64,000 nucleotides of DNA from Luteimonas fraxinea. Its GTDB lineage: Bacteria > Pseudomonadota > Gammaproteobacteria > Xanthomonadales > Xanthomonadaceae. The translations under genes and the position numbers were made by a program. Position 1 is the first letter of the stretch, and each line of letters starts with the position of its first letter. The notes under the pieces were generated by a model. It did no database searches and was not told the DNA's origin. It saw only the letters and a list, made by a program, of their open reading frames with translations. The DNA is taken from the NCBI RefSeq assembly GCF_021233355.1, contig NZ_CP089507.1:124001-188000 (forward strand). The letters run 5' to 3'. Positions 16,589-26,152 of this stretch are shown here, piece by piece.

Positions 16589-17305
16589 TCAGCGCCGCGA
16601 CAGGTTCGCGGCCAGTTCCCAGGATTTCAGCCCACGCGGGCCGAGGTGATGCGACAGCACCGCACGGAGTGCGCGCCGCAGGCTGGCCATGTCGGCAGCC
16701 TCAGGCGCGATATCGGCGGCCAGCGCCAGCAGCGCATGCCCGGTAGCCGCGGCGCTGCGATCCGCCGCTTCGCCATCGCGCTGCAGACGACGCGGACCAT
16801 GTTCGGGATCGAGTCGATACCGCGCCGCCGGTTCGATCTCGTTGCCGTCGCCATCGGTATCGAACGCGAAGCCCAGGCCGATCGCATCGAGCAGATCGCG
16901 CTCGAACCGGCGCAGGGTCCACGCCAGTCCGTCGAGCGCCAGCCGCAGCCGCACATTCGCGAATGCCTCGTAGAGTTCGGGCGCGGGATCCTGTCGCGGT
17001 GCGAGCCGCAACACCAGTTCGTTGATGTAGAAGCCGGCGAGCATCGCGTCGCCGGTGAGCCGGGGCGCGGCATCGAGCGCTTCGGCGGAATGCAGCTGAG
17101 CGAGTTCGCCGCGCAGCACGGCGGTCAGGCGGATGTGCTGCAGCGGCTGCAGCGCGGCGCGGAGCACGTGCTTCTTCGGCCCCTGCACGCCACGCGCGAC
17201 CAGGCCCAGGCGGCCGTGATCCAGGGTCAGCACCTCGACCAGAAGACTGGTCTCGCGCCACGGTCGTGCATGCAGCACGAATGCGGGCTGATCCTCGATG
17301 CGCAC
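16589..17305 (-). CDS. recO: DNA repair protein RecO
   Basis: RecFOR-pathway mediator that anneals strands and loads RecA onto SSB-coated DNA. 238 residues, with an N-terminal OB-fold ([33 protein letters not shown]) and a helical C-terminal domain ([16 protein letters not shown]). The C-terminal zinc-binding cysteines found in some RecO proteins are absent, as in most gammaproteobacteria. It follows the era block on the same strand, but a GFA-family gene lies between. It ends convergently with the response-regulator gene. Confidence 0.94.
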   Translation of the reverse strand: MRIEDQPAFVLHARPWRETSLLVEVLTLDHGRLGLVARGVQGPKKHVLRAALQPLQHIRLTAVLRGELAQLHSAEALDAAPRLTGDAMLAGFYINELVLRLAPRQDPAPELYEAFANVRLRLALDGLAWTLRRFERDLLDAIGLGFAFDTDGDGNEIEPAARYRLDPEHGPRRLQRDGEAADRSAAATGHALLALAADIAPEAADMASLRRALRAVLSHHLGPRGLKSWELAANLSRR

Positions 17306-17324
17306 GGTCGGCCCGCGGGCTGCG

Positions 17325-17762
17325 TCAGCCGGCGCCGATACGGGCCAGGAACGCCTCGCCGGTCAATTGCTCGTCCGAACCGGCGAGCGCATACCAGTCC
17401 GGCCTGGCGTCAATGAAGATTTCGGCCTCGAAACGCGCGCAGGGAATCGCATCGAACAGACCGGCAGCGACGTAATGCTGACCGTCACCGGGCGTGCAGA
17501 AGTACAGACTGCTCCCACAGGTGCTGCAGAACGCCCGCTCGGCCCACTCCGATGACGCGAACGCGCGCACCAGCGCATCGCCGGTTTCGATGCGCAGATC
17601 GTCGCCGGCCTGCAGCACCATCGCCGGACCGCCGTGCCAGCGACGACAGGCGCCGCAGTGGCAGGCGTGCACGGCGTGCGCCGTCGCCGGCACGCTGAGC
17701 GTGACGCCGTCGCACAGGCAGTGCCCGTGCAGACGGTCGGCGCTGTCGATGGCTTCGCTCAT
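17325..17762 (-). CDS. GFA (glutathione-dependent formaldehyde-activating enzyme-like) family protein
   Basis: 145 residues with the CENP-V/GFA zinc-binding fold: [24 protein letters not shown] and [11 protein letters not shown] provide the cysteines for two zinc sites. Catalysis of glutathione-formaldehyde condensation was claimed for the founding member, but most homologues are uncharacterised, so no reaction is assigned. ATG 17762 begins 13 bases after the era stop and the gene ends 19 bases before recO starts, so it appears to be inserted in-frame with the operon. The usual era-recO neighbourhood lacks such a gene. Confidence 0.88.
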   Translation of the reverse strand: MSEAIDSADRLHGHCLCDGVTLSVPATAHAVHACHCGACRRWHGGPAMVLQAGDDLRIETGDALVRAFASSEWAERAFCSTCGSSLYFCTPGDGQHYVAAGLFDAIPCARFEAEIFIDARPDWYALAGSDEQLTGEAFLARIGAG

Positions 17763-17775
17763 GCGTGCGCGTCTC

Positions 17776-18681
17776 TTATTCGCCGTAGCCGAGTGCCTTG
17801 AGTGCGGCCTCGTCGTCGGACCAGCCCTCACGCACGCGCACCCAGGTTTCCAGGAACACCTTGGCGTCGAACAGGCGCTCCATGCCCATGCGCGCCTTGG
17901 TGCTCATGTCCTTGAGCCGGCTGCCGGCCTTGCCGATGACGATCGCCTTCTGGCCTTCGCGCTCCACCCAGATCACCGCACCGATGCGCAGCATCCGGCC
18001 GTCGAGCACGAAGCTTTCGATCTCGACCGTGGTCGCGTACGGCAGCTCGTTGCCGAGCTGGCGCATCAGCTGCTCGCGCACCAGTTCACCGGCCAGGAAG
18101 CGCTGGCTTTTGTCGGTGATCTCGTCCTCGCCGAACAGCGCGTCCTGCTCCGGCACGAGCGGGAGCACGGTCGACTTCAGCTGCTCCAGCCCCTTGCGCT
18201 TGAGCGCCGACAGCGGCACGACGCCGGCGAAGTCACGGCCTTCGGTGACCTTCTGCAGATACGGCAGCAGCAGGGTCTTGTCCTTGATCTTGTCGACCTG
18301 ATTGACGACCAGCACCACCGGCACACCGGCCTCGTGCAGCGCATCGAAGGCCAGGCTGTCCTCGTCGTCCCAGCGACCGGCGACGACGACCAGCAGGGCC
18401 ACATCGACGCCTTCCAGCGCGCCGCGCGCCGCGCGGTTCATGATCCGGTTCATCGCGCGCTTCTGCTCGTGATGGATGCCGGGGGTGTCGACCAGCAGCA
18501 GCTGGCCTTCCGGGAACGTCGCGATGCCGAGCAGACGATGGCGCGTGGTCTGCGGACGGTTGGAGACGATGCTCACCTTGGCGCCGACGAGGGCGTTGAC
18601 CAGGGTGGACTTGCCGACGTTGGGTCGGCCAATGACGGCGACATAGCCGGCATGGTGGGGCGTGGTGTGGGGTTCGGTCAT
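17776..18681 (-). CDS. era: GTPase Era
   Basis: Essential Ras-like GTPase that binds the 3' end of 16S rRNA during 30S maturation. 301 residues: G1 [17 protein letters not shown]3 DTPGIH, G4 NQVDK, then a KH domain with [24 protein letters not shown]. It lies after rnc, the usual partner, with 66 bases between. TAGAAT on the minus strand at 18688-18693 ends 6 bases before ATG and no Shine-Dalgarno is visible, suggesting an internal promoter that makes a leaderless era transcript in addition to read-through from rnc. Confidence 0.96.
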   Translation of the reverse strand: MTEPHTTPHHAGYVAVIGRPNVGKSTLVNALVGAKVSIVSNRPQTTRHRLLGIATFPEGQLLLVDTPGIHHEQKRAMNRIMNRAARGALEGVDVALLVVVAGRWDDEDSLAFDALHEAGVPVVLVVNQVDKIKDKTLLLPYLQKVTEGRDFAGVVPLSALKRKGLEQLKSTVLPLVPEQDALFGEDEITDKSQRFLAGELVREQLMRQLGNELPYATTVEIESFVLDGRMLRIGAVIWVEREGQKAIVIGKAGSRLKDMSTKARMGMERLFDAKVFLETWVRVREGWSDDEAALKALGYGE

Positions 18682-18687
18682 GTCCGC

Positions 18688-18693
18688 ATTCTA
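18688..18693 (-). promoter_or_regulatory. -10 element for a leaderless era transcript
   Basis: TAGAAT followed by GCGGAC and then ATG of era. Transcription normally begins about 7 bases past a -10 hexamer, that is at the start codon. Confidence 0.5.
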
Positions 18694-18747
18694 CGGAAAT
18701 GCCGGTGGCGCGACGCGGAAACCGCTTCGGCTGGCGTTACGGGCTGC

Positions 18748-19431
18748 TCAGCCCGGACTTTCGAGCAGGCCCATCACCGCTTCCGCGGCCTGCTGCTCGG
18801 CCGCACGGCGCGAACTGCCCTGTCCTTCGGCAGCGACGCTGGCGTCGTTGAGCGCGCAGCGTACGAGGAAGGTCTTGGCATGTTCCTCGCCACTTTCCGA
18901 CAGCAGTTCGTAGACCGGCAACGCCTTCTGCCGCCCCTGCAGCCATTCCTGCAGACGGGTCTTGGCGTCCTTGGCGACGCGGCCACTGGCCAGCGCGACC
19001 ATGGTCTTCTCGAAGAGGGGCAGCACCACTTCGCGGCAGGTGTCGAGGCCCGCGTCGAGATAGATCGCGGCGATCACCGCTTCGAGCGCATCGGACAGGA
19101 TCGAATCGCGCCGATGACCGCCGGACTTGAGTTCACCCGCGCCCAGTACCAGCCGCGCGCCGAGCTCGAGTTCGCGCGCGACTGCGGCCAGCGAGGACTC
19201 GCGCACCAGTTCCGCGCGGGCACGGGTCAACGTGCCTTCGTCGGCATTCGGCCAGCGGGCGTATAGCGACTCGGCGACCAGCGCGCCGAGCACGGCGTCG
19301 CCGAGGAACTCCAGACGTTCGTTGTGCGGGGCGCCGGCACTGCGATGTGTCAGCGCCTGGATCAGCAGCTCGGGATCACGGAAGACGTGCCCGGCGAACC
19401 GACCCTGCTGACGGTCAAATTCCGTCGCCAC
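18748..19431 (-). CDS. rnc: Ribonuclease III
   Basis: Double-stranded-RNA endonuclease processing rRNA precursors and structured mRNAs. 227 residues: N-terminal RNase III domain with the signature [21 protein letters not shown] near residue 38 and downstream acidic catalytic residues, and a C-terminal dsRNA-binding domain ([43 protein letters not shown]). The start is GTG 19431, which overlaps the 3' end of the DUF4845 gene by 17 bases, indicating coupling. Confidence 0.95.
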   Translation of the reverse strand: MATEFDRQQGRFAGHVFRDPELLIQALTHRSAGAPHNERLEFLGDAVLGALVAESLYARWPNADEGTLTRARAELVRESSLAAVARELELGARLVLGAGELKSGGHRRDSILSDALEAVIAAIYLDAGLDTCREVVLPLFEKTMVALASGRVAKDAKTRLQEWLQGRQKALPVYELLSESGEEHAKTFLVRCALNDASVAAEGQGSSRRAAEQQAAEAVMGLLESPG

Positions 19432-19795
19432 CGCGGGTCAGCGTCTGCGTCGCGTGGAACTTGCCCACGACGTCGAGATTGAAGACCAGCGGACGACGCA
19501 CTTCGTACTGCACGTCCATCTGCCAGCCGTTGTCGGCGCGGCGGATCTTCACGTTCTCGGGCTTCACGTTCTCCGAGTAGCTGATGTACAGCCGGCGGAA
19601 GAACAGGTCCTGGATACGGGCCGGATCGGACGCGGCGGTGCCCGGCTCGCTGGCCAGTCCCTTGAGCGCGGTCTTGACGCTGTAGTACTCCGAATACATC
19701 GGAAACAGCTTCATGCCGACATAGGCAAAGAAGCCGACGACTGCCAGGACGATGATGAATCCAAGCAGGGTGATGCCGCGTTGCGTGCGTTTCAT
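19415..19795 (-). CDS. DUF4845 membrane protein in the lepB-rnc operon
   Basis: 126 residues: a short basic N-terminus, one transmembrane helix ([27 protein letters not shown]) and a periplasmic domain with [13 protein letters not shown] and [22 protein letters not shown]. The N-terminus ([17 protein letters not shown]) resembles a type IV prepilin leader, a known feature of this family; no function has been established. AGGGG precedes the ATG. It sits between lepB and rnc, its usual place in gamma- and betaproteobacteria. Confidence 0.85.
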   Translation of the reverse strand: MKRTQRGITLLGFIIVLAVVGFFAYVGMKLFPMYSEYYSVKTALKGLASEPGTAASDPARIQDLFFRRLYISYSENVKPENVKIRRADNGWQMDVQYEVRRPLVFNLDVVGKFHATQTLTRGGDGI

Positions 19796-19823
19796 GGACG
19801 TCCCCTCGAGCCGATGCCGTTGG

Positions 19824-20618
19824 TCACTTGATGCCCTGACCGATCCTTCCCCAGTCGACCCATCCCGGCGCAGCCGTGTCGACGTTCATCCAGATCAGGA
19901 ACGCCTTGCCGCGCAGTTGGGTCTCGGGAAGCGTACCCCAGAAGCGCCCGTCATCGCTGCGGTCGCGGTTGTCGCCCATGACGAAATAATGGCCCTGCGG
20001 CACGTGGAACGTGCCCTCACCCAGATGGAACGGCGCGGCCTGGTCGATGTGCAGGATCTGGTGGCTGCGGTCCGGCATCTGCTCGGTCATGAGCGAGGCG
20101 CCGGTCATCTCCGCGCCACGGCCCACGCCCTCGTAGGTACCGACGCGCTGGTACTCGAATGGCGTGCCGTTGACGAAGACTTGGTTGTCGCGGAACTCGA
20201 CCGTGTCGCCAGGTAGACCGATCACACGCTTGATCCAATCCTGGTCGGGATGCTGCGGCGGGCGGAACACCACCACGTCGCCACGCACGGGCTCGCCGAT
20301 GTCGATGATCTTCTTGTTCGTAATCGGCAGACGGATGCCGTAGGCGAACTTGTTGACCAGGATGAAATCGCCGATCAGCAGTGTCGGCATCATCGAACTA
20401 GACGGAATGCGGAACGGCTCCGAGACGAAGCTGCGCAGGATCAGCACGACGAACAGCACCGGGAAGAACGCCTTCGCGTAATCGACGACGATCGGTTCCT
20501 TTTCCTCGAGCAGTCCGGCGCGTCGCGCGCGCGCCTTGGCCAGCACCAGCTTGTCGAGCAGCCAGATGACGCCGGTGAGCAGCGTCAGCACGACCAGGGC
20601 GGTCTCAAACCATTTCAT
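19824..20618 (-). CDS. lepB: Signal peptidase I
   Basis: Inner-membrane serine/lysine protease that removes Sec and Tat signal peptides. 264 residues: two N-terminal membrane segments (ALVVLTLLTGVIWLLDKLVL and FFPVLFVVLILRSFV), catalytic Ser in IPSSSMMPTLLIGD, catalytic Lys in DWIKRVIGLPGDTV, and the conserved GDNRDRSDDGRFWGTLPE block near residue 225. It is 60 bases downstream of lepA, as in most proteobacteria. Confidence 0.96.
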   Translation of the reverse strand: MKWFETALVVLTLLTGVIWLLDKLVLAKARARRAGLLEEKEPIVVDYAKAFFPVLFVVLILRSFVSEPFRIPSSSMMPTLLIGDFILVNKFAYGIRLPITNKKIIDIGEPVRGDVVVFRPPQHPDQDWIKRVIGLPGDTVEFRDNQVFVNGTPFEYQRVGTYEGVGRGAEMTGASLMTEQMPDRSHQILHIDQAAPFHLGEGTFHVPQGHYFVMGDNRDRSDDGRFWGTLPETQLRGKAFLIWMNVDTAAPGWVDWGRIGQGIK

Positions 20619-20678
20619 GCAGCATCCTCGGACACGGGATCGGACGGCCGCGCTGGGCCGCCGCTATGAAAACACGAA

Positions 20679-22490
20679 TCAGGACTCGCGCGACGTGCTC
20701 AGCACCGCCAGGAAGGCTTCCTGCGGGATCTCCACGCGGCCGACCTGCTTCATGCGCTTCTTGCCTTCCTTCTGCTTTTCCAGAAGCTTCTTCTTGCGCG
20801 AGATGTCGCCGCCGTAGCACTTGGCCAGCACGTTCTTGCGCAGCGCCTTGACCGTCGTGCGGGCGATGACCTGCGCGCCGATCGCGGCCTGGATCGCCAC
20901 GTCGAACTGCTGGCGCGGAATCAGTTCCTTCATCTTCTCGGTCAGCTCGCGGCCACGGCGATCGGCGTGGCTGCGATGCACGATCAACGACAGCGCATCC
21001 ACTTTGTCGCCATTGATCAGCGTATCCACGCGCACGAACGGACCGGCGTCGAACCGCACGAAGTGGTAGTCCAGCGAGGCGTAGCCACGGCTGGCGGATT
21101 TCAGCTTGTCGAAGAAGTCGAGCACCACTTCGGCCATCGGCAGCTCGTAGCTGATCTGCACCTGACTGGCGAGGTACTGGATGCCGATCTGCGCGCCGCG
21201 CTTGTCTTCGCACAGCTTGATGATCGCGCCGATGTAGGCCTCGGGCGTCAGGATGTTGGCGCGGATGATCGGCTCGCGCACTTCCTGGATCAGGTTCGCC
21301 GGCGGCAGCTTGGCCGGATTGTCGAGCGGCATCACTTCGCCGTCGGTCTTGAGCACCTCGTAGATCACCGTCGGCGCGGTGCTGATCAGGTCAAGGTCGT
21401 ACTCGCGCTCCAAGCGCTCCTGCACGATTTCCATGTGCAGCATGCCGAGGAAGCCGCACCGGAAGCCGAAGCCCATCGCTTCCGAACTTTCAGGTTCGAA
21501 GCGCAGCGCGGCGTCATTGAGGCGCAGCTTGTCCAGCGCTTCGCGCAGGTCCGGATAGTCCTCGGCATTGACCGGGAACAGACCCGCGAACACGCGCGGC
21601 TGCATTTCCTGGAAGCCGGCCAGCGGCTTGTCGGCGGGCTTCGCGGCGAGGGTCAGCGTGTCGCCGACCGGCGCGCCGTGCACGTCCTTGATCGACGCGG
21701 TGATCCAGCCCACTTCGCCCGCGCGCAGCGCCGGCAGTTCCTTGCGCTTGGGCGTGAACACGCCGACCTTGTCGACGTCGTGCGTACGCCCGGTCGACAT
21801 CACCAGGATCTTGGTCTTGGGCGTGATCTCACCCTGCATCACGCGCACGAGCGACACCACGCCGAGGTAGTTGTCGAACCAGGAGTCGATGATCAGCGCC
21901 TGCAGGCGATCGGTATCGCGCGGCTTCGGTGGCGGGATGCGATGCACGATCGCCTCGAGCACCTCTTCCACGTTGAGGCCTGTCTTGGCGCTCACCGCGA
22001 CCGCGTCTTCGGCGTCGATGCCGATCACCGCTTCGATCTCGGCCTTGGCTTTTTCGATGTCGGCCGTCGGCAGATCGATCTTGTTGAGCACCGGGATCAC
22101 TTCCAGCCCCTGCTCGATCGCCGTGTAGCAGTTGGCGACCGACTGCGCTTCCACGCCCTGCGCCGCGTCGACGACCAGCAACGCGCCTTCGCACGCCGCC
22201 AGCGAGCGGCTGACCTCGTAGGAGAAGTCGACGTGGCCGGGCGTGTCGATGAAGTTCAGATGGTAGGTCTGCCCGTCGCGCGCCTTGTACGGCAGCGAGA
22301 CCGACTGCGCCTTGATCGTGATGCCGCGCTCGCGCTCGATCGGGTTCGAGTCGAGCACCTGCGCTTCCATTTCGCGCGCCTGGAGGCCGCCACAGATCTG
22401 GATGATGCGATCGGCGAGCGTCGACTTGCCGTGGTCGACGTGGGCGATGATGGAGAAGTTGCGGATGTTCCGCATCGGATCGTGGGTCAT
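20679..22490 (-). CDS. lepA: Elongation factor 4 (LepA)
   Basis: Ribosomal GTPase that back-translocates or aids initiation/assembly depending on conditions. 603 residues with G1 [10 protein letters not shown]3 DTPGHVD, G4 NKIDLP, EF-G-like domains II, III and V, and the LepA-specific C-terminal domain ([31 protein letters not shown]). Start ambiguity: ATG 22490 ([12 protein letters not shown]) or ATG 22475 (MRNIRNF, matching the E. coli length); neither has a Shine-Dalgarno. A terminator lies between mucD and this gene, so lepA-lepB-rnc-era probably has its own promoter. Confidence 0.96.
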   Translation of the reverse strand: MTHDPMRNIRNFSIIAHVDHGKSTLADRIIQICGGLQAREMEAQVLDSNPIERERGITIKAQSVSLPYKARDGQTYHLNFIDTPGHVDFSYEVSRSLAACEGALLVVDAAQGVEAQSVANCYTAIEQGLEVIPVLNKIDLPTADIEKAKAEIEAVIGIDAEDAVAVSAKTGLNVEEVLEAIVHRIPPPKPRDTDRLQALIIDSWFDNYLGVVSLVRVMQGEITPKTKILVMSTGRTHDVDKVGVFTPKRKELPALRAGEVGWITASIKDVHGAPVGDTLTLAAKPADKPLAGFQEMQPRVFAGLFPVNAEDYPDLREALDKLRLNDAALRFEPESSEAMGFGFRCGFLGMLHMEIVQERLEREYDLDLISTAPTVIYEVLKTDGEVMPLDNPAKLPPANLIQEVREPIIRANILTPEAYIGAIIKLCEDKRGAQIGIQYLASQVQISYELPMAEVVLDFFDKLKSASRGYASLDYHFVRFDAGPFVRVDTLINGDKVDALSLIVHRSHADRRGRELTEKMKELIPRQQFDVAIQAAIGAQVIARTTVKALRKNVLAKCYGGDISRKKKLLEKQKEGKKRMKQVGRVEIPQEAFLAVLSTSRES

Positions 22491-22611
22491 TGGGCGGCGG
22501 CCGGGCCGTCGTCGAAAAGGTAACGGGCGATTATCGCACAGCGCCTGCGTCGCACGCGGTCGGCGGATCGGGCCGGGTGCGCCGTTCACCGCAACGACCG
22601 GCGCGCATACG

Positions 22612-22639
22612 AAAACGGCCCGCGGAGTGCGCGGGCCGT
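22612..22639 (-). terminator. Rho-independent terminator after mucD
   Basis: 10-bp perfect stem (22615-22624 with 22630-22639) with a 5-base loop, followed by TTTT on the minus strand; 24 bases after the mucD stop. Confidence 0.8.
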
Positions 22640-22662
22640 CGGTGTCGCAATGACGCGATTGA

Positions 22663-24216
22663 TCAGCGCTCTGCGGTCTCCGACAAGGTGATCGCGCGGT
22701 ACTGGGTCGCGCCGCTGCGTCCGCGGACCAGCAACATCACCGTGTCGCCGGGCTTGACGCTCTGCAGCGCCCGGTCGAGCGCGGCCGCGCTGCCCACCGG
22801 CGTGCGGCCGACACGCAGGATCACGTCACCCTGCGCGATTCCGGCATTCGCCGCCGCGCCACGGCCGGCGCTGGCGACGAGGACACCCTCATCGCCGGCG
22901 AGCCCGAACTGGCGCCGCTGGGCGGCGTCGAGATCGCGGCCGGTGATACCGAGCGGATTGCCGCTCGCAGACGATGCGGACGCCGGCGCCGGCTCGCCCC
23001 GCGTGGTCGCGCCCGCCGTCGCCGAATCGAGCGCCGTCAACGTGACCTCGAAATCGCGCGTGCGGCCTTCGCGCAGGATGCTCATGCGCACCTTGGTGCC
23101 CGGCGTCTTGCCACCCACCAGCGGCGGCAATTCGCTCGACGCGATGATCTCGGTGCCGTCGACCGCACGGATCACGTCACCCGGCTCGATGCCGGCACGC
23201 TGGGCGGGACTGCCCGGCAGCACTTCCTGCACCAGTGCACCCTTGGTGTCGGGCAGCTTGAAACCGGCTGCGACTTCGGACGTCACATTGGAGACCTGCA
23301 CGCCGAGCGAGCCGCGCTGCACGCTGCCGGTCTTCTTGATCTGCTCGGCGACATTGGCCGCCAGATCGATCGGAATCGCGAAACTCACACCCATGTAGCC
23401 GCCGGAGTTGCTGAAGATCTGCGAGTTGATGCCGATCACCTCGCCCGCCACGTTGAGCAGCGGACCGCCCGAGTTGCCCTGGTTGATCGGCACGTCGGTC
23501 TGGATGAAAGGCACATAGCGCTGGTCGGCGTACTGGTTGGCGCGCGCCACGGCGCTGACGATGCCGGCGGTTACCGACTGCTCGAAACCGAAGGGCGAGC
23601 CGATCGCGACCGCCCACTGGCCGGGCTTGACGCTTGCGCCGTTACCGAAGCGCAGCGTCGGCAGGCCGGTCGCGTCGATCTTCAGGACCGCGACGTCGGA
23701 TTCGGCATCACTGCCGACGACCTTGGCTGTGAACTCGCGACGGTCCGACAACCGCACCTTGACCTCTTCCGCGCCGTCGACGACGTGGTGGTTGGTCAGC
23801 AGATAGCCATCGGCCGAGATGATGAAACCGGTGCCCATCGAGGTGCCGCGCGGCGCGCTGCCGCCACGACCGGGACCACCCGGACCGCCCGGCATTTCGA
23901 AACCGGGGCCGAAGAAGCGGCGGAAGATCTCGGGGATCTGCGCGTCGTCAGGCATCTGCTGGCCGCGCGTCTGTCGCGCGCCGATCGTCGATTCGATGCT
24001 GACCACAGCCGGCGCTACGCGCTCGACCAGACGCGTGAAATCGGGCAGACCCGAGACCAGCGGTGCTTCAGGCGTCGACGACACGCTGGCCGCCGCATCG
24101 GCCGGCGTCTGCGCGCCGGACTGGGCGGTGGCGTTTGGCAGGAGGAACGCGGTGGTGCCGGCGGAAAGCACGGCGACGAGCGACACCGCGAGCAGGGATT
24201 TCTTCATCGAGGACAT
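22663..24216 (-). CDS. mucD: Do-like periplasmic serine protease MucD/DegP
   Basis: Periplasmic HtrA-family protease/chaperone degrading misfolded envelope proteins. 517 residues: signal peptide [21 protein letters not shown], trypsin-like domain with catalytic His in TNHHVVDGA, Asp in [12 protein letters not shown] and Ser in GNSGGPLLN, then two PDZ domains (from ~residue 290 and ~425). A Gly/Pro linker ([10 protein letters not shown]) lies before the His. It belongs to the rpoE-rseA-mucD unit, where it typically dampens sigma-E activation by clearing misfolded proteins. ATG 24216 is chosen; ATG 24207 is also possible. Confidence 0.94.
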   Translation of the reverse strand: MSSMKKSLLAVSLVAVLSAGTTAFLLPNATAQSGAQTPADAAASVSSTPEAPLVSGLPDFTRLVERVAPAVVSIESTIGARQTRGQQMPDDAQIPEIFRRFFGPGFEMPGGPGGPGRGGSAPRGTSMGTGFIISADGYLLTNHHVVDGAEEVKVRLSDRREFTAKVVGSDAESDVAVLKIDATGLPTLRFGNGASVKPGQWAVAIGSPFGFEQSVTAGIVSAVARANQYADQRYVPFIQTDVPINQGNSGGPLLNVAGEVIGINSQIFSNSGGYMGVSFAIPIDLAANVAEQIKKTGSVQRGSLGVQVSNVTSEVAAGFKLPDTKGALVQEVLPGSPAQRAGIEPGDVIRAVDGTEIIASSELPPLVGGKTPGTKVRMSILREGRTRDFEVTLTALDSATAGATTRGEPAPASASSASGNPLGITGRDLDAAQRRQFGLAGDEGVLVASAGRGAAANAGIAQGDVILRVGRTPVGSAAALDRALQSVKPGDTVMLLVRGRSGATQYRAITLSETAER

Positions 24217-24304
24217 GACGGACTCTGAGGGGGATATGCGTTGCGACACGATGTCGCGGCCACCGCGTGGCCGCGCACTGGGTCAGAAGGCGTGCCGATA
24301 CGAC

Positions 24305-25255
24305 TCAGGGCACCGCGCGCAGCTGCGGGCGTGCGGCATCGGCGGGATCGACCGGGAAGCTCGGCAGCACGTGGCTGCCCGACGCCTGCGGCGCATCCCA
24401 CGACGGTGCGGCGAACGCATCGCCATAGCGCACCGAGAAGCTGCTGTTGGCCGACAGCGAAGACGCCTTCGGCCAAGGACGCGACACGGCAGGCGCTTCC
24501 GGCAAGCCGGTCGCGATCGCCGATGTGGACGCCAGCGCACGCGCCGCAGCGGCATCGTTCGACACCGCAGGCCGCGGCGGCGCAGCGGACGCGACCATAC
24601 GCGCCTCCGACACTTGGCGCGTCTGCGTATTGCGCAATGCGGCGCGCTGCGACTGGCCGCGCGAGGCGCGATCGCCGTTGCCGCGACGCGGCACTTCAGC
24701 CACTGCCAGTGCGGCGGCGCCGGCCACCGCAGCGGTGGCTTCGAGCGGCGATGCCGCCACGAGCGCGGACGCATCCGCGGTGGCGTCATGGGCACTGGGG
24801 ATCGCCGGCGCGATAGGCGCGGCGTCGGCGACCATCGGCAGAACATCGTCCGTATCGTCGAAGGACGCGCCCGGACGGCCGACGAACAGCGCGACCAGTG
24901 CAACCGATGCCGCCAGCGCGGCACCACCGCCCCAACGCAGAAAACGCGGGCGCTTCGCTGACGTGACCGGCGCGATCACCACATCGCCTGCGGCGATGCC
25001 ACGCGCGATGCGGTCGGCGAAATCGGGCGGCAGCAGCGAGACCTGACGGCCCCGCAGTACGTCGCCGCAGACCTGCCAGCGCTCGAAGCAGCCGGACAGT
25101 TCCGCATCGTGTTCGAGCCGGCGGCGCAGGAAACGCGCCTGGTCCTGCGACAGCTCGCCATCGAGCATCGTCGACAGCTGCTGGCGGTGGAACCGCTCGA
25201 GCTTGTCGGGGTCCGGGCCGATCTGCAGGGTATCGATGTCGTCGGCAGTGTTCAT
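24305..25255 (-). CDS. rseA: Anti-sigma-E factor RseA
   Basis: 316-residue inner-membrane protein that holds RpoE inactive until regulated proteolysis. The cytoplasmic RseA_N domain (QQLSTMLDGELSQDQARFLRRRLEHDAELSGCFERWQVCGDVLRG) spans residues 25-75. A single membrane helix (WGGGAALAASVALVALFVG) is near residue 110. The periplasmic part is a long Ala/Ser-rich region without recognisable RseB-binding motifs and is longer than E. coli RseA. No rseB gene follows; mucD is next. It overlaps rpoE by 4 bases (ATGA), ensuring balanced synthesis. Confidence 0.88.
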   Translation of the reverse strand: MNTADDIDTLQIGPDPDKLERFHRQQLSTMLDGELSQDQARFLRRRLEHDAELSGCFERWQVCGDVLRGRQVSLLPPDFADRIARGIAAGDVVIAPVTSAKRPRFLRWGGGAALAASVALVALFVGRPGASFDDTDDVLPMVADAAPIAPAIPSAHDATADASALVAASPLEATAAVAGAAALAVAEVPRRGNGDRASRGQSQRAALRNTQTRQVSEARMVASAAPPRPAVSNDAAAARALASTSAIATGLPEAPAVSRPWPKASSLSANSSFSVRYGDAFAAPSWDAPQASGSHVLPSFPVDPADAARPQLRAVP

Positions 25256-25878
25256 CGGGTCACGCGCTCCACTTGTCTTTCGTTGTCCATCAAAGGTCGC
25301 AATTCGCGATCGATCGCTTCGCGCGCCCGGAAGATCCGGGAGCGGACGGTGCCGATCGGGCAGCCCATGCGTTCGGCGATCTCGTCGTAGCTCAAGCCAT
25401 CGACCTCGCGCAGGTTGATCGCGACCCGGAGTTCTTCGGGCAGTGCTTCGACCGCGCGCATCACCGTTTGTTCCAGCTGCTGACGCATCAGTTCGCGCTC
25501 GGGCGTATCGCTGTCACGCAAGCGGATACCGCTTTCAAAATGCTCGGCGTCCTCGATGTCGATGTCGTCGGTCGGGGGCCGGCGGTTGTGCGCCACCAGA
25601 TAGTTCTTCGCGGTGTTGACCGCAATCCGGTGCAGCCAGGTATAGAACTGCGCATCGCCGCGGAAGTTCCCCAACGCGCGATACGCGCGGATGAAGGTTT
25701 CCTGGGCGACGTCCTGCACTTCGCTCCAGTCGGACACATAGCGCCCGATCAACGCCGCGATCCGATGCTGGTATTTGCGTACCAGAAGATCGAACGCCGC
25801 GGTGTCGCCCGCCTGCACCCGCTTGACCAGTTCCTCGTCCAGTTGAATCCGCTCCTGGCTGTCGTGTTCTTCGACCAT
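25252..25878 (-). CDS. rpoE: RNA polymerase sigma-E factor RpoE
   Basis: ECF sigma factor for envelope stress. 208 residues with sigma region 2 (DLLVRKYQHRIAALIGRYVSDWSEVQDVAQETFIRAYRAL) and region 4 (LREVDGLSYDEIAERMGCPIGTVRSRIFRAREAI). AAGGAGA precedes the ATG at 25878. It heads the operon with its anti-sigma factor, and the upstream sequence contains a close match to the sigma-E promoter consensus, indicating autoregulation. Confidence 0.96.
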   Translation of the reverse strand: MVEEHDSQERIQLDEELVKRVQAGDTAAFDLLVRKYQHRIAALIGRYVSDWSEVQDVAQETFIRAYRALGNFRGDAQFYTWLHRIAVNTAKNYLVAHNRRPPTDDIDIEDAEHFESGIRLRDSDTPERELMRQQLEQTVMRAVEALPEELRVAINLREVDGLSYDEIAERMGCPIGTVRSRIFRAREAIDRELRPLMDNERQVERVTR

Positions 25879-25919
25879 CGGCCGGATCTCCTTAGGGACA
25901 CCCGGCCTGGCTCGGGTAG

Positions 25920-25948
25920 TTAGGACAGGTCACTGCGCGAAAAGTTCC
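25920..25948 (-). promoter_or_regulatory. rpoE: Candidate sigma-E-dependent promoter of rpoE
   Basis: On the minus strand, GGAACTT (25942-25948) is followed after 16 bases by TCCTAA (25920-25925), close to the RpoE consensus GGAACTT-N15/16-TCnAA. It ends 41 bases before the rpoE start, leaving room for a short leader with the Shine-Dalgarno. Confidence 0.7.
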
Positions 25949-26152
25949 GTCACAGGCGGTGTGGCATCGTCGCCGCGTCACCGTGCTGCAGTTCTTGGGG
26001 CGGCGCCTGCGCCCTGCAAGTCGTGGAGGCGCCTCCATTCGACACCGCACGCGGCGATCGATTCAAACGCCGCTTTCAAGCGCCGATTTGACGGCGTGGA
26101 AGCAACCTCGGGATCATAGGCGGATCCCCCATACCTTCAAGAATGGTGCCGT

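Noticed and set aside
24207..24249. Longer N-terminus for MucD starting at 24249
   Set aside because: It would put ~14 polar residues before the signal peptide; starts at 24216 or 24207 give a normal signal sequence.
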